The notes below the pieces were generated by a model. The model saw only the letters and a list, made by a program, of their open reading frames with translations. It was not told the DNA's origin and searched no databases. The position numbers and the translations under genes were made by a program. A DNA stretch of 64,000 bases from JAAFHB01 sp038236995 (GTDB taxonomy: Bacteria > Bacteroidota > Bacteroidia > Bacteroidales > Prolixibacteraceae), in assembly GCA_038236995.1 (NCBI GenBank), contig JBBRZE010000004.1:50039-114038 (forward strand), read 5' to 3'. Every line of letters starts with the position of its first letter. Position 1 is the first letter of the stretch. This document shows positions 36,143-45,312 of this stretch, piece by piece.

Positions 36143-37042
36143 TTACGACCTTGGATGAAATTTATTGACCGTATCCTTTAGATATTCTTTATCTAAATGG
36201 GTATAAATCTCAGTAGTAAGAATCGATTCATGACCAAGCATCTCCTGTACGGTTCTTAAATCTGCACCACCCTGCACAAGAGCAGATGCAAATGAATGTC
36301 TGAAGGTGTGAGGACTGATATTCTTTTCCAGTTTGATTTTGTCAGCAAGATTTTTGATAATGGTAAAAATCATAACCCTGCTCAATTTTTTTCCTCTTCT
36401 GTTTAAAAATACAATGTTCTCGAAACCTTTTTCAATTGTAAGTTTCTTACGCGAGTTAATCAGATATTTTTTGATATCTTCAATGGCTCGTTTGCTGATA
36501 GGAACCAGGCGTTCACGCTCTCCTTTTCCGGCAATTCTAAGAAATTCCTGCTCAAAATGCAGATTTGAAAGCTTAAGATCAACAAGTTCAGAAACTCTCA
36601 ATCCACAGCTGTAAAGCGTCTCAAGGATTGCTTTGTTACGAAGACCTTCGGCTTTTGAATCGTCGATAGCCTCAATCAACCGATTGATTTCATCGTCTGT
36701 TAGAATCTCAGGCAACTTACGACCAATCCTAGGAGATTCTACCAACGTTGTCGGATCATTTTCTACAGCTTCTTCAATCAACAGAAACTTATAGAAAGAT
36801 TTAATCCCAGAAATCGTTCTGGCCTGTGTACGGGGGCTAATCCCCTTTTGGTTCATCCACTCAACAAATTTTCTCAATTGAGCCAATTTGACCGTTTCCG
36901 GTGTGAGGCTTGGATAAAACTCCTCAACAAACGTTATAAGTTTGTTGATGTCATTAACATACGCACTTACTGAGTTAGGAGAAAGTGATTTCTCGATCCT
37001 CAAAAATGTTTCATACCCTTTTTTGCTTTCTAACCAATTCAT
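36143..37042 (-). CDS. xerD: Tyrosine recombinase XerD
   Basis: Chromosome dimer resolution recombinase acting with XerC at dif under FtsK control. The 299-residue protein has the N-terminal SAM-like domain (about 5-85) and the catalytic domain: Arg in ETLYSCGLRVSELVDL, Lys region VFLNRRGKKLSR, HTFRHSFASALVQGG with His and Arg, LGHESILTTEIYTH with the nucleophilic Tyr. Length and the intact catalytic set fit a housekeeping XerD. The minus-strand sequence at 37111-37104 (TACGTTTG) matches the -7 element. The divergent neighbour is aroQ. Confidence 0.93.
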   Translation of the reverse strand: MNWLESKKGYETFLRIEKSLSPNSVSAYVNDINKLITFVEEFYPSLTPETVKLAQLRKFVEWMNQKGISPRTQARTISGIKSFYKFLLIEEAVENDPTTLVESPRIGRKLPEILTDDEINRLIEAIDDSKAEGLRNKAILETLYSCGLRVSELVDLKLSNLHFEQEFLRIAGKGERERLVPISKRAIEDIKKYLINSRKKLTIEKGFENIVFLNRRGKKLSRVMIFTIIKNLADKIKLEKNISPHTFRHSFASALVQGGADLRTVQEMLGHESILTTEIYTHLDKEYLKDTVNKFHPRS

Positions 37043-37178
37043 AATTCTTTTTTTTAAATTTAAAGTTGAAACAATTTAGCTAATCTTATTATATATTACA
37101 AAACAAACGTAAAAGCGAAAAAGTTGTTACATTTTTTCGCAAATTGCACCCGATAAATATACAAAATATTTTACTTTA

Positions 37179-37604
37179 ATGAAAATTATTATTGTAAATG
37201 GCCCAAATTTAAATTTATTGGGGGTCAGAGAAAAAAGCATTTATGGAAGTGTTTCATTTACAAATTATTATGAAATAATGATTTCCAGGTTCCCCAATAT
37301 CGAGTTTGATTATTTTCAGTCGAATGTCGAAGGTGAACTGATAAATTATCTTCAGAAAGTCGGATTTTCTGTACAAGGTATCGTATTTAATGCAGGAGCT
37401 TACACTCATACTTCAGTAGCATTGCGTGATACAATAGCGGCTATCACCACTCCTGTCGTCGAAATTCATATCTCAAATATTCTCACAAGAGAACATTTCA
37501 GACATGAATCGATCATCGGGCCGGTGTGCAAAGGGAGCATTATGGGATTCGGACTCGATTCATACAGACTCGGGATTGAGAGTTTTCTGGCTCCCCAGGA
37601 ATGA
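37179..37604 (+). CDS. aroQ: 3-dehydroquinate dehydratase, type II
   Basis: Shikimate pathway enzyme: 3-dehydroquinate to 3-dehydroshikimate, as a dodecamer. The 141-residue protein has the full type II pattern: IIIVNGPNLNLLGVREKSIYG (split here at residues 3-23; catalytic Tyr in the last part), FFDYFQSNVEGELINYLQ-like YFQSNVEGELI, FNAGAYTHTSVALRD with the catalytic His region, and VEIHISNILTREHFRHESII. It is divergent from xerD, an arrangement often seen in Bacteroidota. The pyruvate kinase gene follows 192 bp later. Confidence 0.95.
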   Translation: MKIIIVNGPNLNLLGVREKSIYGSVSFTNYYEIMISRFPNIEFDYFQSNVEGELINYLQKVGFSVQGIVFNAGAYTHTSVALRDTIAAITTPVVEIHISNILTREHFRHESIIGPVCKGSIMGFGLDSYRLGIESFLAPQE

Positions 37605-37701
37605 GGTTTGTGATGAATCATGATTAACAATTCGTTAATTAATCGGTCATAATCAGTACCGGTTGATCAACTCAGGTGTGCACATATTCAAATATTTGTG
37701 C

Positions 37702-37709
37702 TATATTTG
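37702..37709 (+). promoter_or_regulatory. -7 promoter element for pyk
   Basis: TATATTTG matches TAnnTTTG and lies 88 bp before the pyk start. No -33 element is clear at the right distance. Confidence 0.4.
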
Positions 37710-37796
37710 ACCTATTGGAATTCCATCAGGTGGATTCAGGAGATACGTCCTTTGTCCTGAAATTGGACTACCTTAGCATCCAATAGAAATTTAATT

Positions 37797-39254
37797 TTGA
37801 TGATCATGAATACAATGAAGCACACTAAGATAGTGGCTACAATCTCAGATAAGCATTGCGAGATAGAGTTTTTACAGGCACTTTATGATGCCGGAATGAA
37901 TGTAGTGAGGATAAATACCGCTCATCAAACTCCCGAAACAGCGCTGAAAATTGTAAATAACGTAAGAACTGTGTGTGATTGTATTGCGATCCTTTTGGAT
38001 ACCAAAGGACCCGAAATCAGGACTAAAAATATTACAAGTCCCATCACCGTTAAAACCGGAGACAAACTTCTTGTAAAAGGCGGGGATGAACAATCGGCAG
38101 AAGGTTTATTAATTGTTGACTATGCTGAATTTGCAGACAACGTGCCCGTTGGAAGTACAATGTTAATCGATGATGGTGAACTCGAGTTTAAAATAATTTC
38201 AAAAATTGGCAATGCCCTAGAGGTTGTTGTCTGCAACGAAGGTGAAATTAAAAATAAAAAGAGCATAAATACACCAGGTGTCTCTTTCGCACTTCCTCCC
38301 ATTACTGAAAAGGATAAAATGTTTATCGAATGGGCTGCTGATCATGATATTGATTTTGTTGCTCACTCGTTCGTCCGCAATAAAGAGGATGTTTTGGCTG
38401 TTCAGAAAATTCTGGATACTAAGAATAGCCGAATAAAAATTATCTCCAAGATCGAAAATACTGATGGGGTTAACAATATTAACGAAATCCTTGACCATTC
38501 TTATGGAATTATGGTGGCAAGAGGTGATCTTGGTATTGAAATCGCTGCAGAAAAGATTCCTGCCATACAGCGCAGACTAATCAGAAAATGTGTTGAACGA
38601 AAAAAGCCTGTGATCATCGCAACTCAAATGCTGCACACAATGATCAACAGTCCGCGACCAACACGAGCTGAAGTTAGTGATGTTGCCAACGCAATTTTCG
38701 ATCGGACTGATGCTATTATGTTATCCGGCGAAACTGCTTATGGACAATATCCCGTTGAAGCTGTCGCCCTGATGACGCGTGTAGCCATTGAAATAGAATC
38801 AAGTAAAGATAGGCGTAATGACCTGCCGGTTCCACGTTTAGACAATGAGGTATCTGCATTCTTAGCTGAGGCAGCCGTAATGGCCGCCAATGAATTAAAG
38901 GTTGCTGCAATCGTCACCGATACTTTAACGGGTAAAATTGCGCGCTATATTTCTGCATTCAGAAGTCCGCGTCCAGTTTATGCAAAGTGCCATGATGGTC
39001 GTGTCAAACGCGAACTGGCTCTTTCATACGGCGTTCAAGCCAGTCAGATTATTTCGAAGAAGAATAAACATAAATTGGTTGAATCATCTCTACTTGATCT
39101 GGAAGCACGCGGAAAAATAACCGAAAACGATACGGTTGTCTATGTAGGCGGGAATTTTGGAGTAGGTGGAGGAACATCTTTTATAGAAATTGCCTCTGTT
39201 GCAAGGATGACGAAAGAGAAAAAAGATAGCAAACATACAACTACCGAAAATTAG
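37797..39254 (+). CDS. pyk: Pyruvate kinase
   Basis: Glycolytic PEP to pyruvate step, making ATP. The 485-residue protein starts MMIMNTMKHTKIVATISDKH; any of the first Met codons could be used. Motifs: MNVVRINTAHQTPE, LLDTKGPEIRT, the catalytic Lys/Glu in IKIISKIENTDGVNNINEIL, GIMVARGDLGIEI (metal site) and KPVIIATQMLHTMINSPRPTRAE with DRTDAIMLSGETAYG. The C-terminal allosteric domain covers about 350-475. The usual NFSHG near the start is replaced by NTAHQ, as in other Bacteroidota enzymes. A perfect hairpin at 39296-39326 follows. Confidence 0.96.
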   Translation: MMIMNTMKHTKIVATISDKHCEIEFLQALYDAGMNVVRINTAHQTPETALKIVNNVRTVCDCIAILLDTKGPEIRTKNITSPITVKTGDKLLVKGGDEQSAEGLLIVDYAEFADNVPVGSTMLIDDGELEFKIISKIGNALEVVVCNEGEIKNKKSINTPGVSFALPPITEKDKMFIEWAADHDIDFVAHSFVRNKEDVLAVQKILDTKNSRIKIISKIENTDGVNNINEILDHSYGIMVARGDLGIEIAAEKIPAIQRRLIRKCVERKKPVIIATQMLHTMINSPRPTRAEVSDVANAIFDRTDAIMLSGETAYGQYPVEAVALMTRVAIEIESSKDRRNDLPVPRLDNEVSAFLAEAAVMAANELKVAAIVTDTLTGKIARYISAFRSPRPVYAKCHDGRVKRELALSYGVQASQIISKKNKHKLVESSLLDLEARGKITENDTVVYVGGNFGVGGGTSFIEIASVARMTKEKKDSKHTTTEN

Positions 39255-39295
39255 AACATTCGGATAGAAGATTCTATAATGTAGAAATAAAGACA

Positions 39296-39330
39296 AAAGG
39301 TTAAAGGACTAATTTCTTTAACCTTTGTAT
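39296..39330 (+). terminator. Terminator of pyk
   Basis: AAAGGTTAAAG (39296-39306) and CTTTAACCTTT (39316-39326) form a perfect 11-bp stem with a 9-nt loop. It starts 42 bp after the pyk stop. Confidence 0.7.
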
Positions 39331-39396
39331 TTCAGTAGAGTATGATGCTGGATCCCTTTGGTCTTTAAAATTTCAGCCTCTATTTAAAGTGTGAAC

Positions 39397-39567
39397 TTAG
39401 TTATTTTTAATTTTCCTGTTTTCCGGAGCCACCGGGCATCCTCCGCAAGAGCTTCCACATCCGTTGCAACTATCAGATTTACTGAATGATTTCAAGGAAT
39501 TTAACGCCTTAATTGCCAGAAGAATAACCGCGACTAAAACAACAATCCATGTTATAATTTCCTGCAT
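39397..39567 (-). CDS. FeoB-associated Cys-rich membrane protein
   Basis: A 56-residue gene easily missed because of its size. The product starts MQEIITWIVVLVAVILLAIK, a single membrane segment, then has a cytoplasmic tail with four cysteines in CNGCGSSCGGCP and a polar end (VAPENRKIKNN). This layout matches the small FeoB-associated Cys-rich proteins of anaerobes, thought to help ferrous iron uptake in place of FeoC. It starts 11 bp after the FeoAB stop on the same strand, confirming the link. Confidence 0.88.
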   Translation of the reverse strand: MQEIITWIVVLVAVILLAIKALNSLKSFSKSDSCNGCGSSCGGCPVAPENRKIKNN

Positions 39568-39578
39568 AAATGAGTGTA

Positions 39579-42002
39579 TTAAATAAAATATAGCGCAATA
39601 TTATAAGTAAAAAAAGCAGTAATCCACGCAAATGCTGTAGTGTAGAAGACTGTAAACAAAGCCCATTTCAAACTGCCAGATTCCCGTTTTATAGTAGCAA
39701 TTACTGCAATGCAAGGGAAATATAGCAGGACGAAGACAAGGAATGAGAGTGCAACTGCCTGGTTAAATATCTTCTCCCCTGCTTTGGGACCTGAAAAATA
39801 GATTTCCGATTTCAATATTTCCGGTAGCAGTTCTCTGCTTTTCTGATCACCCTTCCCTGATTCGTAGAGAACCCCCATCGTACTCACAACAATCTCTTTT
39901 GCAGGAATCCCTGCCACGAGGCAAATACCCATCCGCCAATCAAAACCCAATGGTCTTATTAAAGGTTCAATCGTGCGACCGATCATCCCAAGATATGAGT
40001 TTTCGATCTGAGACTGAACATGCCATTCGTGAGCCACATCGGAAGTAGTCGTTTTTGTTTTAAGAAGTGGATTTTCTTCGCTTCTTGGAAAGTATTCGAG
40101 CGCCCAGATAATAACAACCGCAACGAGGATCGTTCCCCCAATTTTTTTGAAGTACTGACTTGCCTTGTCCCACATATGCAGCAATGTATTCCGCAAAACC
40201 GGCATCCTGTAGGGTGGAAGTTCCATTACAAACGGCGTCTCTTTCCTTTTGAAGATGGTCCGGTTTAGAATCTTGGCCATGACGATCGCCATTGATATTC
40301 CAAGCAAATATAAACCTGTCAATACCATCGCCGGATAATCCTTAAAAAAGGCAGAGATCAGTACAATATAAACCGGCAAACGTGCAGAACACGACATAAA
40401 CGGGATAATCAACATCGTAAGCAAACGGTCACTGCGATTTCTGATCGTTCGCGTGGCCATGATTGCCGGCACATTGCACCCGAACCCCATTACCATCGGA
40501 ATAAACGACCGTCCGTGGAGTCCGATTTTATGCATCAGCTTATCCATAATAAATGCAGCACGGGCCATATAACCTGTATCTTCCATCAATGATGTAAAGA
40601 AAAATAAAATCAGAATATTTGGAACAAAGACAATGATACTACCAAGACCGTTAATGATTCCATCCGTTAGAAGATCTTTAAACATCCCGGAAGGCATTAT
40701 CGTTTTGATAAATTCAGATAGAATGGTAACACCCTCACCGATCCAGTTCATGGGGTAGGCGCCCAACCTGAACGTTGCAAAAAATGTCAAAAACATGAAA
40801 AGCAGGAAGATCGGAAATCCGAAAATTCGGTGCGTGACCAGGTGATCAATCTTTCCGGTAATCGCATAACGCCAATGCACTCCCTGAACAAATGTTTCCT
40901 TTAGTGCTCCGGCAATAAATCCGTATTTGGCATCGGTAATCAGATGTGAACTATCATCATTCAACCTGGATTTAAGTCGCGAGACCTCACTTTTTGTCAT
41001 TTCGCTAATCCGGGCAAAATTGGATGATGTCTCAAGGAGTTTCAATGCCTCCGGATCATTATCCAATAACATGATGGTTAAATACCTCGAAGAAAGTACT
41101 ACACCGCCGGGCTTATCTTTTTTTATCTCCTTACGGATGACCTTAATCGATTTTTCGAGTTCTTCGCCGTAATTAATATGGATATGCCTTACAACCGGAT
41201 TCCGGTCTTCGTAGACCTCTATAATTTCATCAAATAACTCATCCATCCCCTCCCCTTTACTCGATATTGTGGGAATAATGGGAATGCCTAGCAATTTACC
41301 TAGCTTTTCACAATCTAGTTTTGCACCTCCAGCTACCAGATCATCATGCATATTCAATGCAATCACAACCTTGATATCCATATCGATCAACTGTGTTGTG
41401 AGGAACATATTCCTTTCGAGATTCGTCGAATCGATCACATTCAGAACAATATCAGGGGCTTGCCCGATAATGTAATTGCGCGCAAACAACTCTTCAGGTG
41501 AAAATGCCGTTAATGAATATGTTCCCGGAAGATCAACCAATTTAAATGTATACCCGTTCCGTTGGAAAGATGCAATCTTCGCATCCACGGTTACACCGCT
41601 GTAATTTCCTACATGCTCTTTCGAATTGGTGACGCGGTTAAACAGGGTTGTTTTACCGCAGTTAGGATTTCCCGCTAAAGCGATGTGTATCGTTTTCCCA
41701 TTTTCGCGCGCCGAAGTCTTCAGTACCTCCATGTCGATTGTGCCGTCGAAATTCGGAGTTACAAGTTTTGTCGCTTCTTCAGTTGTGATTACCTCTATCA
41801 GATCCGCCTCGGCCCTACGCAACGAAACATTATATCCAAGCAGTTGGTATTCAACCGGATCACGTAATGGGGCATTTTTAAGTACAATGACCACCTTTCC
41901 GGCAACAAATCCCATTTCTGAGATCCGACGTCGAAATGAGCCGTGGCCCAGGACTTTTGTAATTACAACTCGCTTATTCTCTTCTACTTCCGAAAGACGC
42001 AC
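39579..42002 (-). CDS. feoB: Ferrous iron transporter FeoA-FeoB fusion
   Basis: Inner-membrane Fe(II) uptake GTPase with FeoA fused at its N-terminus. I choose the GTG at 42002, giving a FeoA-like opening VRLSEVEENKRVVITKVLG; a frame from a TTG at 42023 adds seven residues not seen in the family. FeoA SH3-like domain about 1-75, G domain about 85-250 with G1 GNPNCGKTTLFN, G2/G3 GVTVDAK and LVDLPGTYSL, G4 NMHD. The membrane part begins near 385, with gate motifs GFGCNVPAIMATR and the second Cys-containing Gate repeats. The 807-residue length is normal for Bacteroidota FeoAB. The Cys-rich partner follows. Confidence 0.95.
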   Translation of the reverse strand: MRLSEVEENKRVVITKVLGHGSFRRRISEMGFVAGKVVIVLKNAPLRDPVEYQLLGYNVSLRRAEADLIEVITTEEATKLVTPNFDGTIDMEVLKTSARENGKTIHIALAGNPNCGKTTLFNRVTNSKEHVGNYSGVTVDAKIASFQRNGYTFKLVDLPGTYSLTAFSPEELFARNYIIGQAPDIVLNVIDSTNLERNMFLTTQLIDMDIKVVIALNMHDDLVAGGAKLDCEKLGKLLGIPIIPTISSKGEGMDELFDEIIEVYEDRNPVVRHIHINYGEELEKSIKVIRKEIKKDKPGGVVLSSRYLTIMLLDNDPEALKLLETSSNFARISEMTKSEVSRLKSRLNDDSSHLITDAKYGFIAGALKETFVQGVHWRYAITGKIDHLVTHRIFGFPIFLLFMFLTFFATFRLGAYPMNWIGEGVTILSEFIKTIMPSGMFKDLLTDGIINGLGSIIVFVPNILILFFFTSLMEDTGYMARAAFIMDKLMHKIGLHGRSFIPMVMGFGCNVPAIMATRTIRNRSDRLLTMLIIPFMSCSARLPVYIVLISAFFKDYPAMVLTGLYLLGISMAIVMAKILNRTIFKRKETPFVMELPPYRMPVLRNTLLHMWDKASQYFKKIGGTILVAVVIIWALEYFPRSEENPLLKTKTTTSDVAHEWHVQSQIENSYLGMIGRTIEPLIRPLGFDWRMGICLVAGIPAKEIVVSTMGVLYESGKGDQKSRELLPEILKSEIYFSGPKAGEKIFNQAVALSFLVFVLLYFPCIAVIATIKRESGSLKWALFTVFYTTAFAWITAFFTYNIALYFI

Positions 42003-42093
42003 TCTAATTCTTATTAAGAACAATTAAAAATAGTATGCAAATATATGCGATTTTTCCATAAATTGAGGTTATTTCCAAAAAAATAAGGATGCG

Positions 42094-42125
42094 TTGCTTT
42101 GGTCTCCAAAATCTGATTATCTTTG
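42094..42125 (+). promoter_or_regulatory. tRNA-Arg promoter
   Basis: TTG (42094-42096), 21 bp spacer, TATCTTTG (42118-42125): a good Bacteroidota -33/-7 pair, 19 bp before the tRNA. Confidence 0.65.
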
Positions 42126-42144
42126 CACCGCTTTCAAGCAAAAA

Positions 42145-42217
42145 GGCCCCGTAGCTTAATGGATAGAGCATCTGACTACGGATCAGAAGGTTGGGGGTTC
42201 GAGTCTCTCCGGGGTCA
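42145..42217 (+). tRNA. tRNA-Arg (anticodon ACG)
   Basis: The 73-nt sequence folds as a cloverleaf. GGCCCCG (42145-42151) pairs with CGGGGTC (42210-42216), followed by discriminator A. The anticodon arm is TCTGA / TCAGA with loop CTACGGA, so the anticodon is ACG (reads CGN after A34 to inosine). The T loop is TTCGAGT. CCA is not encoded. It lies between feoAB (minus) and the GH130 gene (plus). Confidence 0.97.
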
Positions 42218-42220
42218 CAT

Positions 42221-42259
42221 ATATCCTTGTAAACATTAGATTTACAAGGATATTTTTTT
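42221..42259 (+). terminator. Terminator of tRNA-Arg
   Basis: ATATCCTTGTAAA (42221-42233) and TTTACAAGGATAT (42241-42253) form a perfect 13-bp stem with a 7-nt loop, followed by six T. Confidence 0.9.
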
Positions 42260-42395
42260 ATCTGAAAAATCGTTTTTTGAATTCTTTTTGATACTGAAAT
42301 TGCTTGTTAGCTTAAATGCCTGAAAAGGAATGGAAGAAGTTAAGAACATTCTAAGGAATAAGCGTAATAATGCAAAAAAACACTTCCACAAACAT

Positions 42396-42403
42396 TACCT
42401 TTG
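42396..42403 (+). promoter_or_regulatory. -7 promoter element for the GH130 gene
   Basis: TACCTTTG matches TAnnTTTG; it implies a leader of about 90 nt before ATG 42499. Confidence 0.4.
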
Positions 42404-42498
42404 CAATATTCCACAGGTGCGAACCAAAATCGTAATTTCCTATGCAATAATTTTAAATTGAAATTTCGAAGTTAAACCCATTTTTAAAACTGAAAACC

Positions 42499-44103
42499 AT
42501 GCAGGTAACAGTAAACAGAAAAAAGTTTACATTTTCTCCCGATTCTTCCAGGGTAATCGCCCGTTTTTTATATATGAGTGATGAAAGGTCAGCCGATATA
42601 ATTAGAAAAGTATTGGCAATGCCTGAAACAGAGGTAAAAATAGCAATGAGCCAGTTGCTGAGGGGATATTCCAGGCGTCACCGGAATATTTCACGCATTT
42701 TCGAGCGCTATTTTGAAAGGTTGGCACCCATCTTTGATAAGATTGAAGTAAATGAAGAGGATCTGAGTGTTTCCCAGAAAGCACTGGTTGGTTCTTATTT
42801 TACAATGGAATATTCCATTGAATCAGCTGCATTTTTCAATCCATCCATAGTAGAAGACCCGGATCAGTCAGAAATAAGATCGGATGAAATAAGGGTGATT
42901 TTTAGTTTCCGTGCTACGGGCGAAGGGCATATCTCGTCGATTGTTTTCCGCTCAGGCATTCTTGACAAAAACAACAACCTCAGCATAGAACCGGTTGGTA
43001 AAATGCTTGCCGAAGCTGATGTAATTAAAAGGCATGTTTACGACAAGAAGTCTTTTCAGTTAAAACTGGAAGAGATGAAAGACACGATAACTATTATTTC
43101 ACCTGTGATCATCGATAAACTTGATGAATTGAAAGATCACGAAAATAGCATTTCACCTGCAGTAGTTGATAAACCTGTTGAAGTACAAACGCCAGAAAAT
43201 GTAGTCTCTCCGGCATTTATCCTCGATAAACTGGGAGATAATTTCACGTATGGAGAATTGATGAAGAACCTTGACATAGCAAGAAGTGTGCCTGATCTTC
43301 AGGAAGATCAATTGAAAATAATCAATCAGATGATGTGGCTGGCTTCATCGCATTATGAAATTCATTTTTCAATCGATTCCGCCATTTCGGAGCGGGTTAT
43401 TTTTCCCATCTCAGCAACCGAGCAAAGAGGCATTGAAGATGCCCGTTTTGTTAAATTCACTGATGACAATGGTGAAGTAACCTATTATGCCACATACACT
43501 GCTTATGACGGGATGGCTACGTTACCTAAACTAATCAGTACAAAAGACTTTTACGATTTCAAAATATTGCCAATTAATGGTGAGATCGCCCAGAACAAAG
43601 GGATGGCTTTATTTCCACGAAAGATCAACGGGAAGTACGCTATGCTGTGCCGGATCGACGGTGTAAACAATTACATTGCCTATTCGGATAGCATTAATAT
43701 CTGGCGTACCGCAAAAATAATCCAAAAGCCCAAATATCCATGGGAACTCGTTCAGATAGGCAATTCCGGCTCTCCGATCGAAACCAAAGATGGTTGGCTG
43801 GTGATTACCCACGCAGTAGGTTCGATGCGGGAATATACATTGGGAGCCTCATTGTATGAACTTGAGAATCCGGAGAAAGAGATCGGAAGGCTGAGCAGCC
43901 CGCTTATGGTTCCGAATGAATCAGAAAGAGAAGGATACGTACCGAATGTGATTTACTCATGCGGGTCGATGATTCATGGTGAAGATCTGATTATTCCATA
44001 CGCAATGTCAGACCATGCCTCAACCTATGCAACCGTAAATCTCAAAGAATTGCTCGATGTATTGAAAACGCCGGCAATAAAGGTAAAAAGTGAAAAATCG
44101 TGA
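42499..44103 (+). CDS. GH130-family glycosidase/phosphorylase-like protein
   Basis: The 534-residue protein belongs to the five-bladed beta-propeller glycoside phosphorylase family GH130 (old DUF377), whose members cleave beta-1,4- or beta-1,2-mannosides, some by phosphorolysis. Marks: RGIEDARFVKFTDDNGEVTYYATYTAYDG (in pieces; E and D conserved), KGMALFPRKINGKYAMLCR, LVQIGNSGSPIETKDGWLVITHAVG and YSCGSMIHGEDLIIPYAMSD. The N-terminal 230 residues form an extra domain with a helical start (FLYMSDERSADIIRK) present in the longer GH130 subgroup. There is no signal peptide, so it acts in the cytoplasm. No mannan genes surround it; the substrate is unknown. Confidence 0.87.
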   Translation: MQVTVNRKKFTFSPDSSRVIARFLYMSDERSADIIRKVLAMPETEVKIAMSQLLRGYSRRHRNISRIFERYFERLAPIFDKIEVNEEDLSVSQKALVGSYFTMEYSIESAAFFNPSIVEDPDQSEIRSDEIRVIFSFRATGEGHISSIVFRSGILDKNNNLSIEPVGKMLAEADVIKRHVYDKKSFQLKLEEMKDTITIISPVIIDKLDELKDHENSISPAVVDKPVEVQTPENVVSPAFILDKLGDNFTYGELMKNLDIARSVPDLQEDQLKIINQMMWLASSHYEIHFSIDSAISERVIFPISATEQRGIEDARFVKFTDDNGEVTYYATYTAYDGMATLPKLISTKDFYDFKILPINGEIAQNKGMALFPRKINGKYAMLCRIDGVNNYIAYSDSINIWRTAKIIQKPKYPWELVQIGNSGSPIETKDGWLVITHAVGSMREYTLGASLYELENPEKEIGRLSSPLMVPNESEREGYVPNVIYSCGSMIHGEDLIIPYAMSDHASTYATVNLKELLDVLKTPAIKVKSEKS

Positions 44104-44203
44104 GGTTGGATTTTTTAATCTACTTGGAAATAATCACTTAAAATATTTTGACCATTTTATGTTTTTTTAACACAAATAATTTCGAAAGATTTCAAATAGC
44201 GAA

Positions 44204-44310
44204 TATCTTTGTATTACATTTTTTTCATAAGTTTAGGTTTAGTTAGGTTAGTTAGTTTGGTTAGTTTTAGTAAAAGGATGAAGCCGCCCGGTTTCATCCT
44301 TTTCAATTTT
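44204..44310 (+). ncRNA. Candidate small RNA with promoter and terminator
   Basis: In the 459-bp gap after the GH130 gene, TATCTTTG (44204-44211) fits a -7 element, and a strong terminator closes at 44303, trailed by TTTT. Between them is a roughly 90-nt transcript with no ORF, holding several GTTAG/GTTTAG repeats (44230-44270). The gene layout is that of a free-standing small RNA. No Rfam family could be named from memory. Confidence 0.45.
44272..44310 (+). terminator. Terminator of the candidate small RNA
   Basis: AAAAGGATGAA (44272-44282) pairs with TTCATCCTTTT (44293-44303), with an inner CCG/CGG extension, then CAATTTT. Confidence 0.75.
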
Positions 44311-44562
44311 ACAGTGGTTAAGACACCCCTAATTTTTTACATCGTCCAAATAAGATCACAGGATTTAATTTAAAAGAATCTTCCTTTGCCGGAACAGGCT
44401 ATGTGTTACGCGAAGAATACGCCACTAAATCGCTTCTATAAAACCCTAAGTGATATCCGTAAGCTGTACTACAAATTTATATGATGTTGAAATCTATTTT
44501 GCGTAAAAGCGTAAAGCCGTACTCCAGGTTATTTCACTTTATATTCACTAAAAAACAAGTAC

Positions 44563-45243
44563 ATGAAAAAATTTGCAGCAGAATTTATCGGAACTTTTTG
44601 GTTGGTTTTAGGCGGTTGTGGCAGCGCCGTATTGGCAGCAGCATTTCCGGGAGTAGGAATCGGACTTCTTGGCGTTGCACTCGCTTTCGGTTTGACCGTT
44701 TTAACAATTGCCTATTCCTTGGGGCATATTTCGGGTGCGCACCTGAACCCGGCGGTCTCAATCGGAATGTGGGTAGGCGGAAGATTTAGCGGAAAAGAGC
44801 TTTTGCCTTATATTGTTGCCCAGATTCTGGGGGCGATTACAGCTGCCGGTGTTTTGTACATTATTGCAACAGGAAACGGCAGTGCTATTGGCAACTTTGC
44901 CGCCAACGGTTACGGCGAAAACTCACCAGGTCATTACAGTTTATTGGGGGCTTTGGTAACAGAAGTTGTGATGACTTTTATGTTTCTGATTATCATTCTT
45001 GGTGCTACAGACGACAATGCAGCAAAGCCTTTTGCAGGTATGGCAATTGGTCTTGCGCTCACGTTAATTCACCTGATCAGCATTCCCGTTACCAATACTT
45101 CTGTGAATCCTGCCCGCAGCATTAGTCAGGCTATTTTTGTTGGTGGAATTGCACTCGAACAACTTTGGCTGTTCATCGTCGCACCTATTGCAGGAGCAAT
45201 TCTTGCCGGACTGGTCTATGGTTTTATCAGTTCAAAGAAATAA
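44563..45243 (+). CDS. aqpZ: Aquaporin Z
   Basis: Water channel of the MIP family in the inner membrane. The 226-residue protein has six membrane segments and both NPA boxes: SGAHLNPAVSIGMW (about 58-71) and TNTSVNPARSISQA (about 178-191). The start MKKFAAEFIGTFWLVLGGCGSAVLAA is the standard AqpZ opening (residues 1-26, shown in part as KKFAAEFIGTFWLVLGGCG). The selectivity Phe/His/Arg pattern of water-specific channels is consistent (His in LIHLIS, Arg after the second NPA). It is convergent with the AsmA-like gene, sharing a hairpin. Confidence 0.95.
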   Translation: MKKFAAEFIGTFWLVLGGCGSAVLAAAFPGVGIGLLGVALAFGLTVLTIAYSLGHISGAHLNPAVSIGMWVGGRFSGKELLPYIVAQILGAITAAGVLYIIATGNGSAIGNFAANGYGENSPGHYSLLGALVTEVVMTFMFLIIILGATDDNAAKPFAGMAIGLALTLIHLISIPVTNTSVNPARSISQAIFVGGIALEQLWLFIVAPIAGAILAGLVYGFISSKK

Positions 45244-45272
45244 ATGAAAATAGATTAATACCATTTCCTCTT

Positions 45273-45312
45273 GATAAGACTGATTTGCTTCTTACTTCAA
45301 ATCAGTCTTATC
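45273..45312. terminator. Bidirectional terminator between aqpZ and the AsmA-like gene
   Basis: GATAAGACTGATTTG (45273-45287) and CAAATCAGTCTTATC (45298-45312) form a perfect 15-bp stem. The second arm lies in the last codons of the AsmA-like gene, whose stop is at 45292-45294 in the loop. T-rich sequence follows on the plus strand. Confidence 0.75.
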
